Assembly: GCA_045543495.1 (NCBI GenBank)
Contig: JAZQMO010000063.1
Coordinates: 1 to 47,533 of the forward strand
Length of the DNA: 47,533 nucleotides
Reading direction: 5' to 3'
Source of the DNA: RGIG5579 sp045543495
Lineage (GTDB): Bacteria; Bacillota; Clostridia; Oscillospirales; SIG627
A program made the translations under genes and the position numbers. How positions within the stretch are numbered: the stretch's first letter is position 1; every line of letters begins with the position of its first letter. Under the pieces are notes generated by a model, which was not told the DNA's origin, searched no databases, and saw only the letters and a list, made by a program, of their open reading frames with translations. Below, piece by piece: positions 24,213 to 32,360 of this stretch.

Positions 24213-24233
24213 CCTTTGGATTATCAATATCAA
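24205..24233 (-). promoter_or_regulatory. Promoter of the SLOG remnant
   Basis: Minus-strand TTGATA (24233-24228) and TATACT (24210-24205) are 17 bases apart. It overlaps the opposing promoter and one of the two direct repeats, so a protein bound there would block it. Confidence 0.65.
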
Positions 24234-24266
24234 TAGTCTGTGGAATATTAGAAACAATATCAATAG
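24225..24266. promoter_or_regulatory. Two direct repeats, likely operators of the XRE regulator
   Basis: CAATATCAATAG occurs at 24225-24236 and 24255-24266, exactly 30 bases apart, about three helix turns. Both lie in the divergent promoter region. Confidence 0.6.
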
Positions 24267-24288
24267 ACTTTAATATAGAGGTGATGAT

Positions 24289-24627
24289 GTGAAGGATTTG
24301 AGCAAAACGATAGGACAACGAATTCGCAATTACAGGGTTCATCTTGGCTTAAGCCAAGAAAAGCTTGCAGAGCTTGCAGGCTGTCATCCTACTTATATCG
24401 GTCAGCTGGAGCGTGGAGAGAAGAACGCCACCTTGGAAAGTGTGGCTAAAATTGCATCTGCTTTGCAGGTGTCCTTATCAAAGCTCTTTGAACATCTTGG
24501 GGACGAGAATGCTTTGCAGGATCATTATGCTCATTTGTGTTATGAGTTTTTATTGACCAAAAGCAAAGAAGAGCAAGAACAGATCGTTAATATCATAATG
24601 GAACTGGATAAATACAAAGGAAAATAA
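24289..24627 (+). CDS. XRE-family transcriptional regulator
   Basis: This 112-residue protein has a well-formed Cro/C1 helix-turn-helix in residues 5-65: IGQRIRNYRVHLGLSQEKLAELAG then HPTYIGQLERGEKNATLESVAKIASAL. The remaining 45 residues are helical and acidic. The start is GTG at 24289 with AGAGGTG upstream. It is divergent from the SLOG-family remnant, a pairing I recall as frequent in Clostridia, and the direct repeats at 24225-24266 are its probable binding sites. It may now control only itself and a broken gene. Confidence 0.88.
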   Translation: MKDLSKTIGQRIRNYRVHLGLSQEKLAELAGCHPTYIGQLERGEKNATLESVAKIASALQVSLSKLFEHLGDENALQDHYAHLCYEFLLTKSKEEQEQIVNIIMELDKYKGK

Positions 24628-24660
24628 AATAGTGGCACCCTCGGGTGCCACTATTTTATT
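24626..24660. terminator. Bidirectional terminator between the XRE gene and PEPCK
   Basis: AAAATAGTGGCACC (24626-24639) pairs with GGTGCCACTATTTT (24644-24657) around a four-base loop. It closes two converging genes. Confidence 0.92.
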
Positions 24661-24665
24661 TTGTC

Positions 24666-26441
24666 TTATTTCAAGTTCTTCTTCAGGGTCTCCAGCTGAG
24701 CGGCGAGCTCTGCGGGGAGACGGTCAAACTTCTTGAAGTACTCCTCCACGTCGGCGGCGTACTCGGTCCAAGCGGCCTGATCCACGGTGAGGATGGACTT
24801 GAGAACCTCAATATCCATATCCAGATCGGTCAGATCAATATCCTCGGGTCTGGGAATGTAACCGATGGCGGTCTCCTGAGCCTCAGCCTTGCCCTCGCAG
24901 CGATCAACGATCCAGTTGAGAACTCTCATATTGTCACCGAAGCCGGGCCATACGAAGTTGCCTTCGTCATCGGTACGGAACCAGTTAACATTGAAGATCT
25001 TGGGAGCCTTGTCACCCAGCTTTTCGCCCATATCGAGCCAGTGCTGGAAGTAATCACCCATATTGTAGCCGCAGAAGGGAAGCATAGCCATAGGATCGTG
25101 GCGAACCACACCAACGGCACCGGCAGCAGCGGCGGTGGTCTCAGATGCCATGGTAGCACCTACGAATACACCGTTCTTCCAATCCTTGGACTGGTAAACC
25201 AGAGGAGCCAGCTTGGCTCTTCTGCCACCGAAAATAATGGCGGAAATGGGAACGCCTGCGCCCTTGTCAAACTCCTCGGAAATGCAGGGGCAGTTCACAG
25301 CGGGAGCGGTGAAGCGGGAGTTGGGGTGAGCGGCACAGGTGGACTTGTCAGCCTTGTCAAACTTGGAGGGATCCCAGGGGTTGCCCTTCCAATCCAGTGC
25401 GTTCTCGGGCAGGTTTTTGTTCAGACCCTCCCACCAAACGGTGTTGTCATTCAGATCGAGAGCAACGTTGGTGAAGATGGTGTTCTTCTTGGTGGAAGCC
25501 AAAGCGTTGAAGTTGGACTTCTCGTTGGTACCGGGAGCCACGCCGAAGAAGCCGTTTTCGGGGTTGATGGCGTAAAGTCTGCCGTCTGCACCGATTCTCA
25601 TCCAAGCGATGTCATCACCGACGGTCCAAACCTTGTAGCCCTTCTTGCGCAGATATTCCGGAGGAATGAGCATGGCAAGGTTGGTCTTACCGCAAGCAGA
25701 GGGGAATGCGGCGGCAACATACTTGACCTCACCCTGGGGATTCTCGATACCCAGAATGAGCATATGCTCTGCCATCCAGCCTTCCTTCCAGCCCTGATAG
25801 GAAGCGATTCTCAGAGCAAAGCACTTCTTGCCCAGAAGAACGTTTCCGCCGTAAGCGGAGTTTACGGAAATGATGGTGTTGTCCTCGGGGAACTGGCAGA
25901 TGTAGCGGTTTTCGGGATCCACGTCACACTTGGCGTGCAGGCCGCGAACCCAGTCATTGGAGTCACCCAGAACCTCCAGCACCTTGGTGCCCACACGGGT
26001 CATAATGGCCATGTTCAGCACAACGTAGATGGAGTCGGTGATCTCGATTCCTGCCTTAGCAAGAGGAGAGCCGATGGGCCCCATAGAGAAGGGGATGATA
26101 TACATGGTTCTTCCCTGATAGGTGCCACGGGCGATATTGTAAAGCTTTTCGTACATCTCCTTGGGGGCGCACCAGTTGTTGGTGGGGCCGGCATCTTCCT
26201 TCACGGAGGTGCAGATAAAGGTTCTGTCTTCCACACGGGCCACGTCATTGGGCTTGGTTCTGTGGAGATAGCAACCGGGAAGCTTCTCTTCGTTCAGCTT
26301 GAGCATTTCGCCGGTCTTAACAGCTTCCTCACGGAGGGCTTCCAGCTGTGCTTCTTCACCGGTGATCCACTCGATTTTGTCGGGATTGAGAAGTGCTTTC
26401 ATCTCCTCGATCCACTGCAGTACGGTTTTGTTTGTGGTCAT
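24666..26441 (-). CDS. pckG: Phosphoenolpyruvate carboxykinase (GTP)
   Basis: This 591-residue cytoplasmic enzyme interconverts oxaloacetate and phosphoenolpyruvate using GTP/GDP. The GTP type is shown by its length, by CTSVKEDAGPTNNW near the N-terminus, and by the P-loop with its reactive cysteine, FPSACGKTNLAM. Metal and substrate residues lie in IPFSMGPIGSPLAK and in the VGDDIAWM segment. In a fermenting anaerobe it may run in the carboxylating direction, making oxaloacetate and nucleotide triphosphate; that is inference. Codons are strongly biased, as for an abundant protein. It is a single-gene unit with its own promoter and a shared terminator. GGAAAGG precedes the ATG. Confidence 0.95.
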   Translation of the reverse strand: MTTNKTVLQWIEEMKALLNPDKIEWITGEEAQLEALREEAVKTGEMLKLNEEKLPGCYLHRTKPNDVARVEDRTFICTSVKEDAGPTNNWCAPKEMYEKLYNIARGTYQGRTMYIIPFSMGPIGSPLAKAGIEITDSIYVVLNMAIMTRVGTKVLEVLGDSNDWVRGLHAKCDVDPENRYICQFPEDNTIISVNSAYGGNVLLGKKCFALRIASYQGWKEGWMAEHMLILGIENPQGEVKYVAAAFPSACGKTNLAMLIPPEYLRKKGYKVWTVGDDIAWMRIGADGRLYAINPENGFFGVAPGTNEKSNFNALASTKKNTIFTNVALDLNDNTVWWEGLNKNLPENALDWKGNPWDPSKFDKADKSTCAAHPNSRFTAPAVNCPCISEEFDKGAGVPISAIIFGGRRAKLAPLVYQSKDWKNGVFVGATMASETTAAAAGAVGVVRHDPMAMLPFCGYNMGDYFQHWLDMGEKLGDKAPKIFNVNWFRTDDEGNFVWPGFGDNMRVLNWIVDRCEGKAEAQETAIGYIPRPEDIDLTDLDMDIEVLKSILTVDQAAWTEYAADVEEYFKKFDRLPAELAAQLETLKKNLK

Positions 26442-26479
26442 AATGAGTATCCTTTCCTCAAATATTCAAATTCAAACCC

Positions 26480-26508
26480 ATTATACTGAATTTTGGAAAG
26501 TTTTGCAA
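26480..26508 (-). promoter_or_regulatory. Promoter of pckG
   Basis: Minus-strand TTGCAA (26508-26503) and consensus TATAAT (26485-26480) are 17 bases apart. The region 26509-26706, between the two divergent promoters, is AT-rich and shows no gene. Confidence 0.75.
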
Positions 26509-26706
26509 GGGTTTTCCTAAAGAAAATTGAAAAAATGCAAGAAATTTCTTTTCAGAGTTCAAAAATTAACCGGAAATTTGAATTTGGTTAAAAAAAACTG
26601 GCGGGAAGGGGAATTCAAAATAGAAAAAGAACTCTTTTTTTGGGGGATAGAAAAAGAAAAAAACGGCGGCCTTAGGCACTTTTTCACAGAAAAATCATAA
26701 AAAGGT

Positions 26707-26735
26707 TTGAAAAGGAACAAATTGTGTAGTATAAT
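26707..26735 (+). promoter_or_regulatory. Promoter of the ymfF-dus operon
   Basis: TTGAAA (26707-26712), a 17-base spacer and consensus TATAAT (26730-26735) lie 43 bases before the ymfF start. It is the only clear promoter seen for the eight genes up to 35519. Confidence 0.75.
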
Positions 26736-26777
26736 GGTAAAAGTATATTTATGCAAATTTTTCTGAAAGGAATTTTT

Positions 26778-28064
26778 ATGAACCGAGAAAAGCTGGAACG
26801 AACCCTTGTCGGACAGGGGATCGGCCTGAATTTCATTGAAAACGACCGATATAAGACCAATTATATCAGCTTTCATTTTGTAACCCCGCTGTCTGCCGAG
26901 CGTGCCTCCTACAATACCCTTTTGTCCCGTGTTCTGACCCGTGGCTGTGAAAAATATCCCACCCAAATGGATCTGAACCGTGCGCTGGACGCCTGCTTTG
27001 ATGCCGCTTTGGATGCCGAGACCTTAAAGATCGGAGAGTGGCATTCCCTGAGCCTGTCCCTTTGCCTGTTGGACGATGCTTATGCCTTTGACGGGGAATC
27101 CATCCTCGAGCGTGGTCTTGAGATCCTTCGAGAGGTTCTCTTTCATCCCTATTTGCCCCAAGGCGCCTTCGATGCAGAATATGTGGCAAGCGAGAAAAAG
27201 TTGAATCTGGATGAGATCGCTTCTCTCGTGAACCATAAGGCCCGCTACGCCAGAAGCCGAATGATCGAGCATATGTGCGCTCTGGAGCCTTACAGCACCT
27301 GCTCCCTCGGAAGAAACAGGGAGCTTCGCAGGATCACGCCCGAAAGCCTGACTGCCTATTACAAAAAGCTTTTGCGCACCGCCCGCGTGGAGATCTTCTT
27401 TGTGGGTCGCTTTGATCAGAAAAAGGTGCAGAGCGCCGTTGAGGAAATGTTCTCCTCCGTAAAGCGGGAGCCACTGCCCCTTCCCGCACCCTCCATCCGC
27501 ACCTCGGCCCGCCGTGTGAAGGAGGTCACGGAGAGAATGGATATTACGCAGGCCAATTTGGTCATGGGCTTCCGCACCGCCTGCAGCATTTACGACGATT
27601 CGTGGCGTGCCATGAGCCTTTACAACGCCGTGCTGGGCGGATCGCTCACCTCCAAGCTCTTTTGCATTTTGCGAGAGAAAATGAGCCTCTGCTATTCCGT
27701 TTCCTCCTCCCCCGATGCTATGAAGGGCATTATGCTCATCTATGCGGGCATCGCTCCCGAAAACCGTCAGGTTGCCATTGAGGAGGCTCTGCAGCAGATG
27801 GAGGAGATCAAAAAAGGAAACGTTACCGAGGAGGAATTGGAAAACGCCCGCGGCGCCATTGTCAATTCTCTCAACGGCTTGGGCGATAACCCCGCCGTTC
27901 TGGCAGAGTGGTATCTGCCTCGGGTTTTGGCCGATCGGGTTCAGACTCCCGCCGAGATCGTGGCAGAGCTGAATCAGGTCACCCTTGAGGAGGTGGTAGC
28001 CGTGGCCCGCGGGATCACGCTGGATACGGTCTACACCTTAACCGCAAAGGAGGCGACAAAATGA
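26778..28064 (+). CDS. ymfF: M16-family peptidase homologue without catalytic motif (YmfF-like)
   Basis: This 428-residue protein has the M16 (insulinase/pitrilysin) fold but lacks HxxEH: the corresponding N-terminal stretch reads TPLSAERASYNTLLSRVL. It therefore resembles the inactive partner of M16 heterodimers. In Bacillus the matching pair YmfF/YmfH is linked to maturation of the elongation factor P modification. The start at 26778 follows AAAGGAA; the frame extends nine codons further upstream without a ribosome site. The ATGA overlap with the next gene couples the two subunits in translation, as expected for a one-to-one complex. Confidence 0.87.
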   Translation: MNREKLERTLVGQGIGLNFIENDRYKTNYISFHFVTPLSAERASYNTLLSRVLTRGCEKYPTQMDLNRALDACFDAALDAETLKIGEWHSLSLSLCLLDDAYAFDGESILERGLEILREVLFHPYLPQGAFDAEYVASEKKLNLDEIASLVNHKARYARSRMIEHMCALEPYSTCSLGRNRELRRITPESLTAYYKKLLRTARVEIFFVGRFDQKKVQSAVEEMFSSVKREPLPLPAPSIRTSARRVKEVTERMDITQANLVMGFRTACSIYDDSWRAMSLYNAVLGGSLTSKLFCILREKMSLCYSVSSSPDAMKGIMLIYAGIAPENRQVAIEEALQQMEEIKKGNVTEEELENARGAIVNSLNGLGDNPAVLAEWYLPRVLADRVQTPAEIVAELNQVTLEEVVAVARGITLDTVYTLTAKEATK

Positions 28065-29359
28065 GATTTTACACCGAAGAAAATCCTCGCTTGCAGGAAA
28101 AGTATTATCATGGAAAGCACTCCTCGGGCTTGGAGGTGGTGATCGTTCCCAAGGCACACCGCAAGGCCTTTGCCCTGTTCGGAACCCGCTACGGCTCCAT
28201 TCACCGCACCTTTAAGACCAATTTGGATGAGGATTTCGTGACCGTTCCCGACGGTATCGCCCATTTCTTGGAGCACAAGCTCTTTGAAAATGAGGACGGC
28301 AGCGATACCTTCAACCATTTTGCCGCTCTCGGCGCCAACTGCAACGCCTTCACCTCCACGGAAATGACGGCGTACCTCTTCTCCGCCACCGAGCATTATT
28401 ACGAGAATTTAGAGGTGCTGCTCCGCTTCGTATCCTCCCCCTATTTCACCCCCGAGACCGTGCAGAAGGAAATGGGGATCATCGGACAGGAGATCCAAAT
28501 GGGGCAGGATGAGCCCTTCCATCAGCTCTATTACGGAATGCTGGAGGCTCTGTACCACCACCACAATGTAAAGGTGGATATTGCGGGCACGCAGGAGACC
28601 ATTGCCGAGATCGACGATAAGATCCTCTACCGCTGCTACAATACCTTCTACAATCCCGGCAATATGCTTCTTGTTCTTTGCGGCCCTTGGGAAAAGAGCC
28701 GTGTAGCCGCCGTGGTGGATGCGTGTATCCCAAAAAAGGAGAAGATCGTCATTCAGACCAAGACCCCCAAGGAGCCCCGCCGCATCCATCAAAAGAAGGT
28801 GGTCAAATATTTCCCCGTGGCCTTGCCTCTGTTTGCCGTTGCCATGAAGGAGGATGACCTGAAAAAGAGAATTTCTCCCGATGAATTTTTGAAAAAGCAG
28901 GCGGAGCACGAGATCCTGTCCGACCTTTTGTTCGGCAAAAGCTCAGCCTTTTACAACGAGCTCTATGACAAGGGCCTCTTGGGAGATAAGTTCTCCATGG
29001 AGTATAACCTGTCCCGTAGCTACGGATATTTGATGCTGTACGGGGAATCCCGCCGTCCCGAGACCGTATTCCGTATGGGGAAGGATGTGGTGGGGAAAGC
29101 CTCGCTCCTCATTACGCCGGAGGATTTTGAAAGAAGCCGCCGTGCAGTGTATTCCCGCAGTGTTCAGGATTGGAATTCCACCACGGAAATTGCGGAAAAC
29201 TTTATGGACTTTGCCTTTTCCGGCACCGATATGCTCCGCTATCCCGATGTGATCGCCTCGGTCACGCCGGAGGATCTGATGGAGAGAATTCAAAAATCCT
29301 ATAAGACGGAAAGACTGGTTCTTTCCGCCGTGAAACCCATTAAGGAGAAAAAGCTATGA
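28061..29359 (+). CDS. ymfH: M16-family zinc peptidase (YmfH-like)
   Basis: This 432-residue protein is the active-type partner of the preceding gene. The inverted zinc motif HFLEH is present (His 68, Glu 71, His 72), and the downstream Glu ligand probably lies near EMGIIGQEIQM. A second M16-like domain forms the C-terminal half. No signal peptide is present, so it acts in the cytoplasm, in keeping with a role in processing a peptide or modified protein, not in export. It overlaps lgt by four bases (ATGA), which places peptidase pair and lipoprotein enzyme on one transcript. Confidence 0.9.
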   Translation: MRFYTEENPRLQEKYYHGKHSSGLEVVIVPKAHRKAFALFGTRYGSIHRTFKTNLDEDFVTVPDGIAHFLEHKLFENEDGSDTFNHFAALGANCNAFTSTEMTAYLFSATEHYYENLEVLLRFVSSPYFTPETVQKEMGIIGQEIQMGQDEPFHQLYYGMLEALYHHHNVKVDIAGTQETIAEIDDKILYRCYNTFYNPGNMLLVLCGPWEKSRVAAVVDACIPKKEKIVIQTKTPKEPRRIHQKKVVKYFPVALPLFAVAMKEDDLKKRISPDEFLKKQAEHEILSDLLFGKSSAFYNELYDKGLLGDKFSMEYNLSRSYGYLMLYGESRRPETVFRMGKDVVGKASLLITPEDFERSRRAVYSRSVQDWNSTTEIAENFMDFAFSGTDMLRYPDVIASVTPEDLMERIQKSYKTERLVLSAVKPIKEKKL

Positions 29360-30279
29360 TGAATTTAAGTTCCACCACCATCGTGTCCTTCCCCGAATTG
29401 GGCCTTGGGCCTTGGACCTTGAACCGCTATTTGTTTGAGGATCTGTTCGGGGGTCTGTCCGTTGCCTGGTACGGTGTGATCATTTGCGTTGCCATGATTC
29501 TGGCCTGCGTCATTATTCTGCGAAACGCCGTAAAAAAAGAAGGCTTCAATTTTGATTCCTTCCTGGATTATTTTCTGTTTGCCATTCCCATCGGTGTGGT
29601 GGGCGCCCGTGTGATGTATGTTTTGGCACGGCTGGATCAGTACGATTCCTTCCGTGAAATGATCGCCATTTGGGAGGGCGGCATTGCCATTTACGGTGCC
29701 GTGATCGCAGGGGCCATCACGGTGCTCTGCGTTGCCAAGGTGAAAAAGCACAATCCCCTGAAGGTGTTTGACGCTATGGTTCCCGGTCTGCTTTTGGCGC
29801 AGGCCATCGGCCGCTGGGGGAATTTCATCAACGGTGAGGCCTTCGGTGAAACCATGAAAAATCCCTTGCCTTGGGGTATGGTGGTCAACGGTGTCGGCCC
29901 TGTGCACCCCACCTTTTTGTATGAATCCCTCATTACCTTCTCGGGCTTTTTGATCGCCACCTTCGTGATCTACCGCTTCAAAAAGACCTCGGGGCAGGTG
30001 TTCTGCTTCTACCTTGTGTGGTACGGCATCGGAAGAGTTCTGGTGGAGGGCCTTCGCACCGATTCCCTGATGGTGGGCTCCCTTCGCCTTGCCCAGTGCA
30101 TCGGCATCGGCTCTGCTCTTTTGGGGATTGCCCTGTTTGTGATCCTGCAGATCTATAAGACGCAGGCTCCCGCTCCCGTCCTTGCCGAGGAGGGAACAAG
30201 CGAGGCCGAGAAAGCCGAAGAAGCCGAGAAAACCGAAACCGAAGAAACCGTAAAAGCCGAAACCGAAGAGGAGAAATAA
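29356..30279 (+). CDS. lgt: Prolipoprotein diacylglyceryl transferase
   Basis: This 307-residue membrane enzyme transfers diacylglycerol from phosphatidylglycerol to the lipobox cysteine of prolipoproteins, the first step of lipoprotein maturation. The Lgt signature GRWGNFINGEAFG is intact and HPTFLYES, with the conserved His/Glu region, follows; about seven helices are visible. A C-terminal tail of about 35 residues is very rich in Glu, Lys, Thr and Ala; it is not part of the core enzyme and probably lies in the cytoplasm. AAGGAG precedes the ATG. Three lipoprotein genes follow in the same operon, and at least seven other lipoproteins in this window depend on the enzyme. Confidence 0.96.
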   Translation: MMNLSSTTIVSFPELGLGPWTLNRYLFEDLFGGLSVAWYGVIICVAMILACVIILRNAVKKEGFNFDSFLDYFLFAIPIGVVGARVMYVLARLDQYDSFREMIAIWEGGIAIYGAVIAGAITVLCVAKVKKHNPLKVFDAMVPGLLLAQAIGRWGNFINGEAFGETMKNPLPWGMVVNGVGPVHPTFLYESLITFSGFLIATFVIYRFKKTSGQVFCFYLVWYGIGRVLVEGLRTDSLMVGSLRLAQCIGIGSALLGIALFVILQIYKTQAPAPVLAEEGTSEAEKAEEAEKTETEETVKAETEEEK

Positions 30280-30280
30280 G

Positions 30281-31141
30281 ATGGCACAGATCATTGACGG
30301 AAAGAAAACATCCCTGAAGCTGAGAGAGGAAATTCGCCTTGCCGCCGCCGAGCTGCAGAAGAAAACGGGGGTTTGCCCCGGCCTTGCGGTGATTTTGGTG
30401 GGGGAGGATCCCGCTTCTCAGATTTATGTCAGAAACAAGAAAAAGGCCTGCGAGGAGGTGGGCTTTCTCTCCCGTGAATACCGCTTGGCGGAGAGTACCA
30501 CCCAAGAAGAGCTTTTGTCCCTGATTGACAAGCTCAATGCCGATCCCGAGATCCACGGTATTCTGGTTCAGCTTCCCGTGCCCCGTCACATCCATGATAA
30601 GGCGGTCATCGCCCGCATTGATCCGAAGAAGGATGTGGATGCCTTCTCTTGGGAAAATGTAGGCAGAATTATGACAGGGGAGTTTGATTTCGTGCCCTGT
30701 ACCCCTGCGGGCATTATGGAGCTTTTGGCCGAATACGGCATCGATCCCGAGGGAAAGAGAGCCGTGGTCATCGGCAGAAGCAACATCGTAGGAAAGCCCA
30801 TGGCCATGCTTCTGTTACATAAAAACGCCACCGTTACCGTTTGTCACTCCCGCACCGTGGGCCTTGCCAAGATCTGCCGTGAGGCCGATATTTTGGTGGC
30901 CGCCGTGGGCAAGGCAAGATTTGTCACCGAGGATATGGTGAAGGACGGTGCCGTTGTCATTGACGTGGGAATGAATCGGGATGAAAACGGCCTCTGCGGC
31001 GACGTGGACTTTGCCGCCGTGGAGAAAAAGGCCTCCTTTATCACCCCCGTCCCCGGCGGAGTAGGCCCCATGACCATTACCCTTCTTTTGAAAAACACCC
31101 TGACCTCTGCCCAAAAGGCGGCAGAAAGGAAGGGCGAGTAG
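30281..31141 (+). CDS. folD: Bifunctional methylenetetrahydrofolate dehydrogenase/cyclohydrolase
   Basis: This 286-residue enzyme oxidises 5,10-methylene-THF with NADP and hydrolyses the product to 10-formyl-THF. All marks of FolD are seen: VGEDPASQIYVRNKKKACEEVG with the catalytic Lys, GILVQLPVP, the dinucleotide-binding stretch VVIGRSNIVGKP, and the closing PVPGGVGPMTITLL. Length is typical. It starts one base after the lgt stop codon, so it is co-transcribed with envelope genes, which have no metabolic link that I can see. Confidence 0.97.
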   Translation: MAQIIDGKKTSLKLREEIRLAAAELQKKTGVCPGLAVILVGEDPASQIYVRNKKKACEEVGFLSREYRLAESTTQEELLSLIDKLNADPEIHGILVQLPVPRHIHDKAVIARIDPKKDVDAFSWENVGRIMTGEFDFVPCTPAGIMELLAEYGIDPEGKRAVVIGRSNIVGKPMAMLLLHKNATVTVCHSRTVGLAKICREADILVAAVGKARFVTEDMVKDGAVVIDVGMNRDENGLCGDVDFAAVEKKASFITPVPGGVGPMTITLLLKNTLTSAQKAAERKGE

Positions 31142-31142
31142 G

Positions 31143-32357
31143 ATGAAAAAAAGACTTGTTTGCACCCTTCTTGCCCTCACGCTTCTTCTCTCCCTTGCCG
31201 CTTGCTCTCAGGAGGAGGCGTCCCCCTCCACCACAGCGGAAAAGGAAATGACCACGGCAGAAAAGGCCGCCAAGGACGAAGCCGCTCTGGAAAAATTCAT
31301 CAAGGAATACCGAGAGGGCGTCTACAAGGAGGAGGAGCTTTTCTCCTACGAGGATCTGTCCGAGTATTATGAGCTTGGGGAGTACAAGGGCCTGACCTAC
31401 CCCGACGATCCCGCCATTCGGGAGGAGGTTACCGACGAAGAGGTAGAACGGTATCAGACCTTTATTCTCATCAGCAATACCGTTCCCGACAGCGACTATA
31501 CCGCCGTTCCCGAGGGACAGCCCCTGCAGGAATTTGATGTGGTGACCATGGATTATACGGGCATCATCGACGGCAAGGAGCACGACAACGCCAAGGATAC
31601 GGATGCCACCCTGATGCTGGGAAGCGGCCAATTTATTGACGGCTTCGAATCGGGCCTTGTGGGAAAGACCGTGGGAAGCACGGTGCAGCTGGAGCTGAAA
31701 TTCTCTCCCTATTATTCCGATCCTCAGGTAGCGGGCAAGAGCGCCACGTTCACCGTGAAGATCAAATCCGCTCAGCGTCCCAAGATCCCCGAGGCCACGG
31801 TGGAGGTGTTCGGCAAGATCGCAGGAAAAGCCTTTTCGGATCTGGAGGGAGTCCGTCAGGATATCCGCTCTTATTTGGAGGGGAAAAAGGCGGAAAGCGC
31901 CTACACCTCTCTTGCCACCTATTTGCAGGGTCAGCTTTTGGATCGGGGCAAGGCAAAATCCTATCCCGAAAAAGAGCTTGAAATTTACAGAAAACGCTAC
32001 ATTGACGATTGCACCCAAGGGGCCGAAAGCGGGATGACGCTGGAGGAATTCTGTGAAAAGAATCTGGGCATCAGCTATGAAGAGTTCAATGCCGATGCCG
32101 TGGAGTACGCTCAGATCTCCACCGCCGCCTCCATGATGGTTCTTGCCGTTGCCCAAAAGGAAGGCATCACCTGTACCGATGAGCAGATGGAGGCGGTGAT
32201 CCGTCAGCTGTATGCCAATCTGTCCCAATATTTTTCCGATATGGAAAGCTTTTTGGCCTATCACCGTCAGGCCTTCGGCGCCGATTACTTTGAGGATTGG
32301 GTGATCAATGCCGCCGTTTCGGAGCGCTTGGTGGAATATGCGGTAAAGGTTTCATAA
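31143..32357 (+). CDS. Trigger-factor-like lipoprotein with FKBP domain (copy 1)
   Basis: This 404-residue lipoprotein (lipobox SLAAC, Cys 21) carries a trigger-factor-like middle and C-terminal part outside the membrane. Residues 131-210 form an FKBP-type prolyl isomerase domain: FDVVTMDYTGIIDG, then MLGSGQFIDGFESGLVGKTVG. The following helical part (about 215-404) resembles the chaperone arm of trigger factor. The ribosome-binding N-terminal domain is absent and is replaced by signal peptide and linker. It probably helps fold exported proteins near the cell surface, a job otherwise done by PrsA. It begins two bases after folD and is followed by two related genes. Confidence 0.85.
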   Translation: MKKRLVCTLLALTLLLSLAACSQEEASPSTTAEKEMTTAEKAAKDEAALEKFIKEYREGVYKEEELFSYEDLSEYYELGEYKGLTYPDDPAIREEVTDEEVERYQTFILISNTVPDSDYTAVPEGQPLQEFDVVTMDYTGIIDGKEHDNAKDTDATLMLGSGQFIDGFESGLVGKTVGSTVQLELKFSPYYSDPQVAGKSATFTVKIKSAQRPKIPEATVEVFGKIAGKAFSDLEGVRQDIRSYLEGKKAESAYTSLATYLQGQLLDRGKAKSYPEKELEIYRKRYIDDCTQGAESGMTLEEFCEKNLGISYEEFNADAVEYAQISTAASMMVLAVAQKEGITCTDEQMEAVIRQLYANLSQYFSDMESFLAYHRQAFGADYFEDWVINAAVSERLVEYAVKVS

Positions 32358-32360
32358 GGT

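Noticed and set aside
24645..26489. A 614-codon plus-strand frame opposite pckG
   Set aside because: PEPCK on the minus strand is certain; the antisense frame also runs through the bidirectional terminator.
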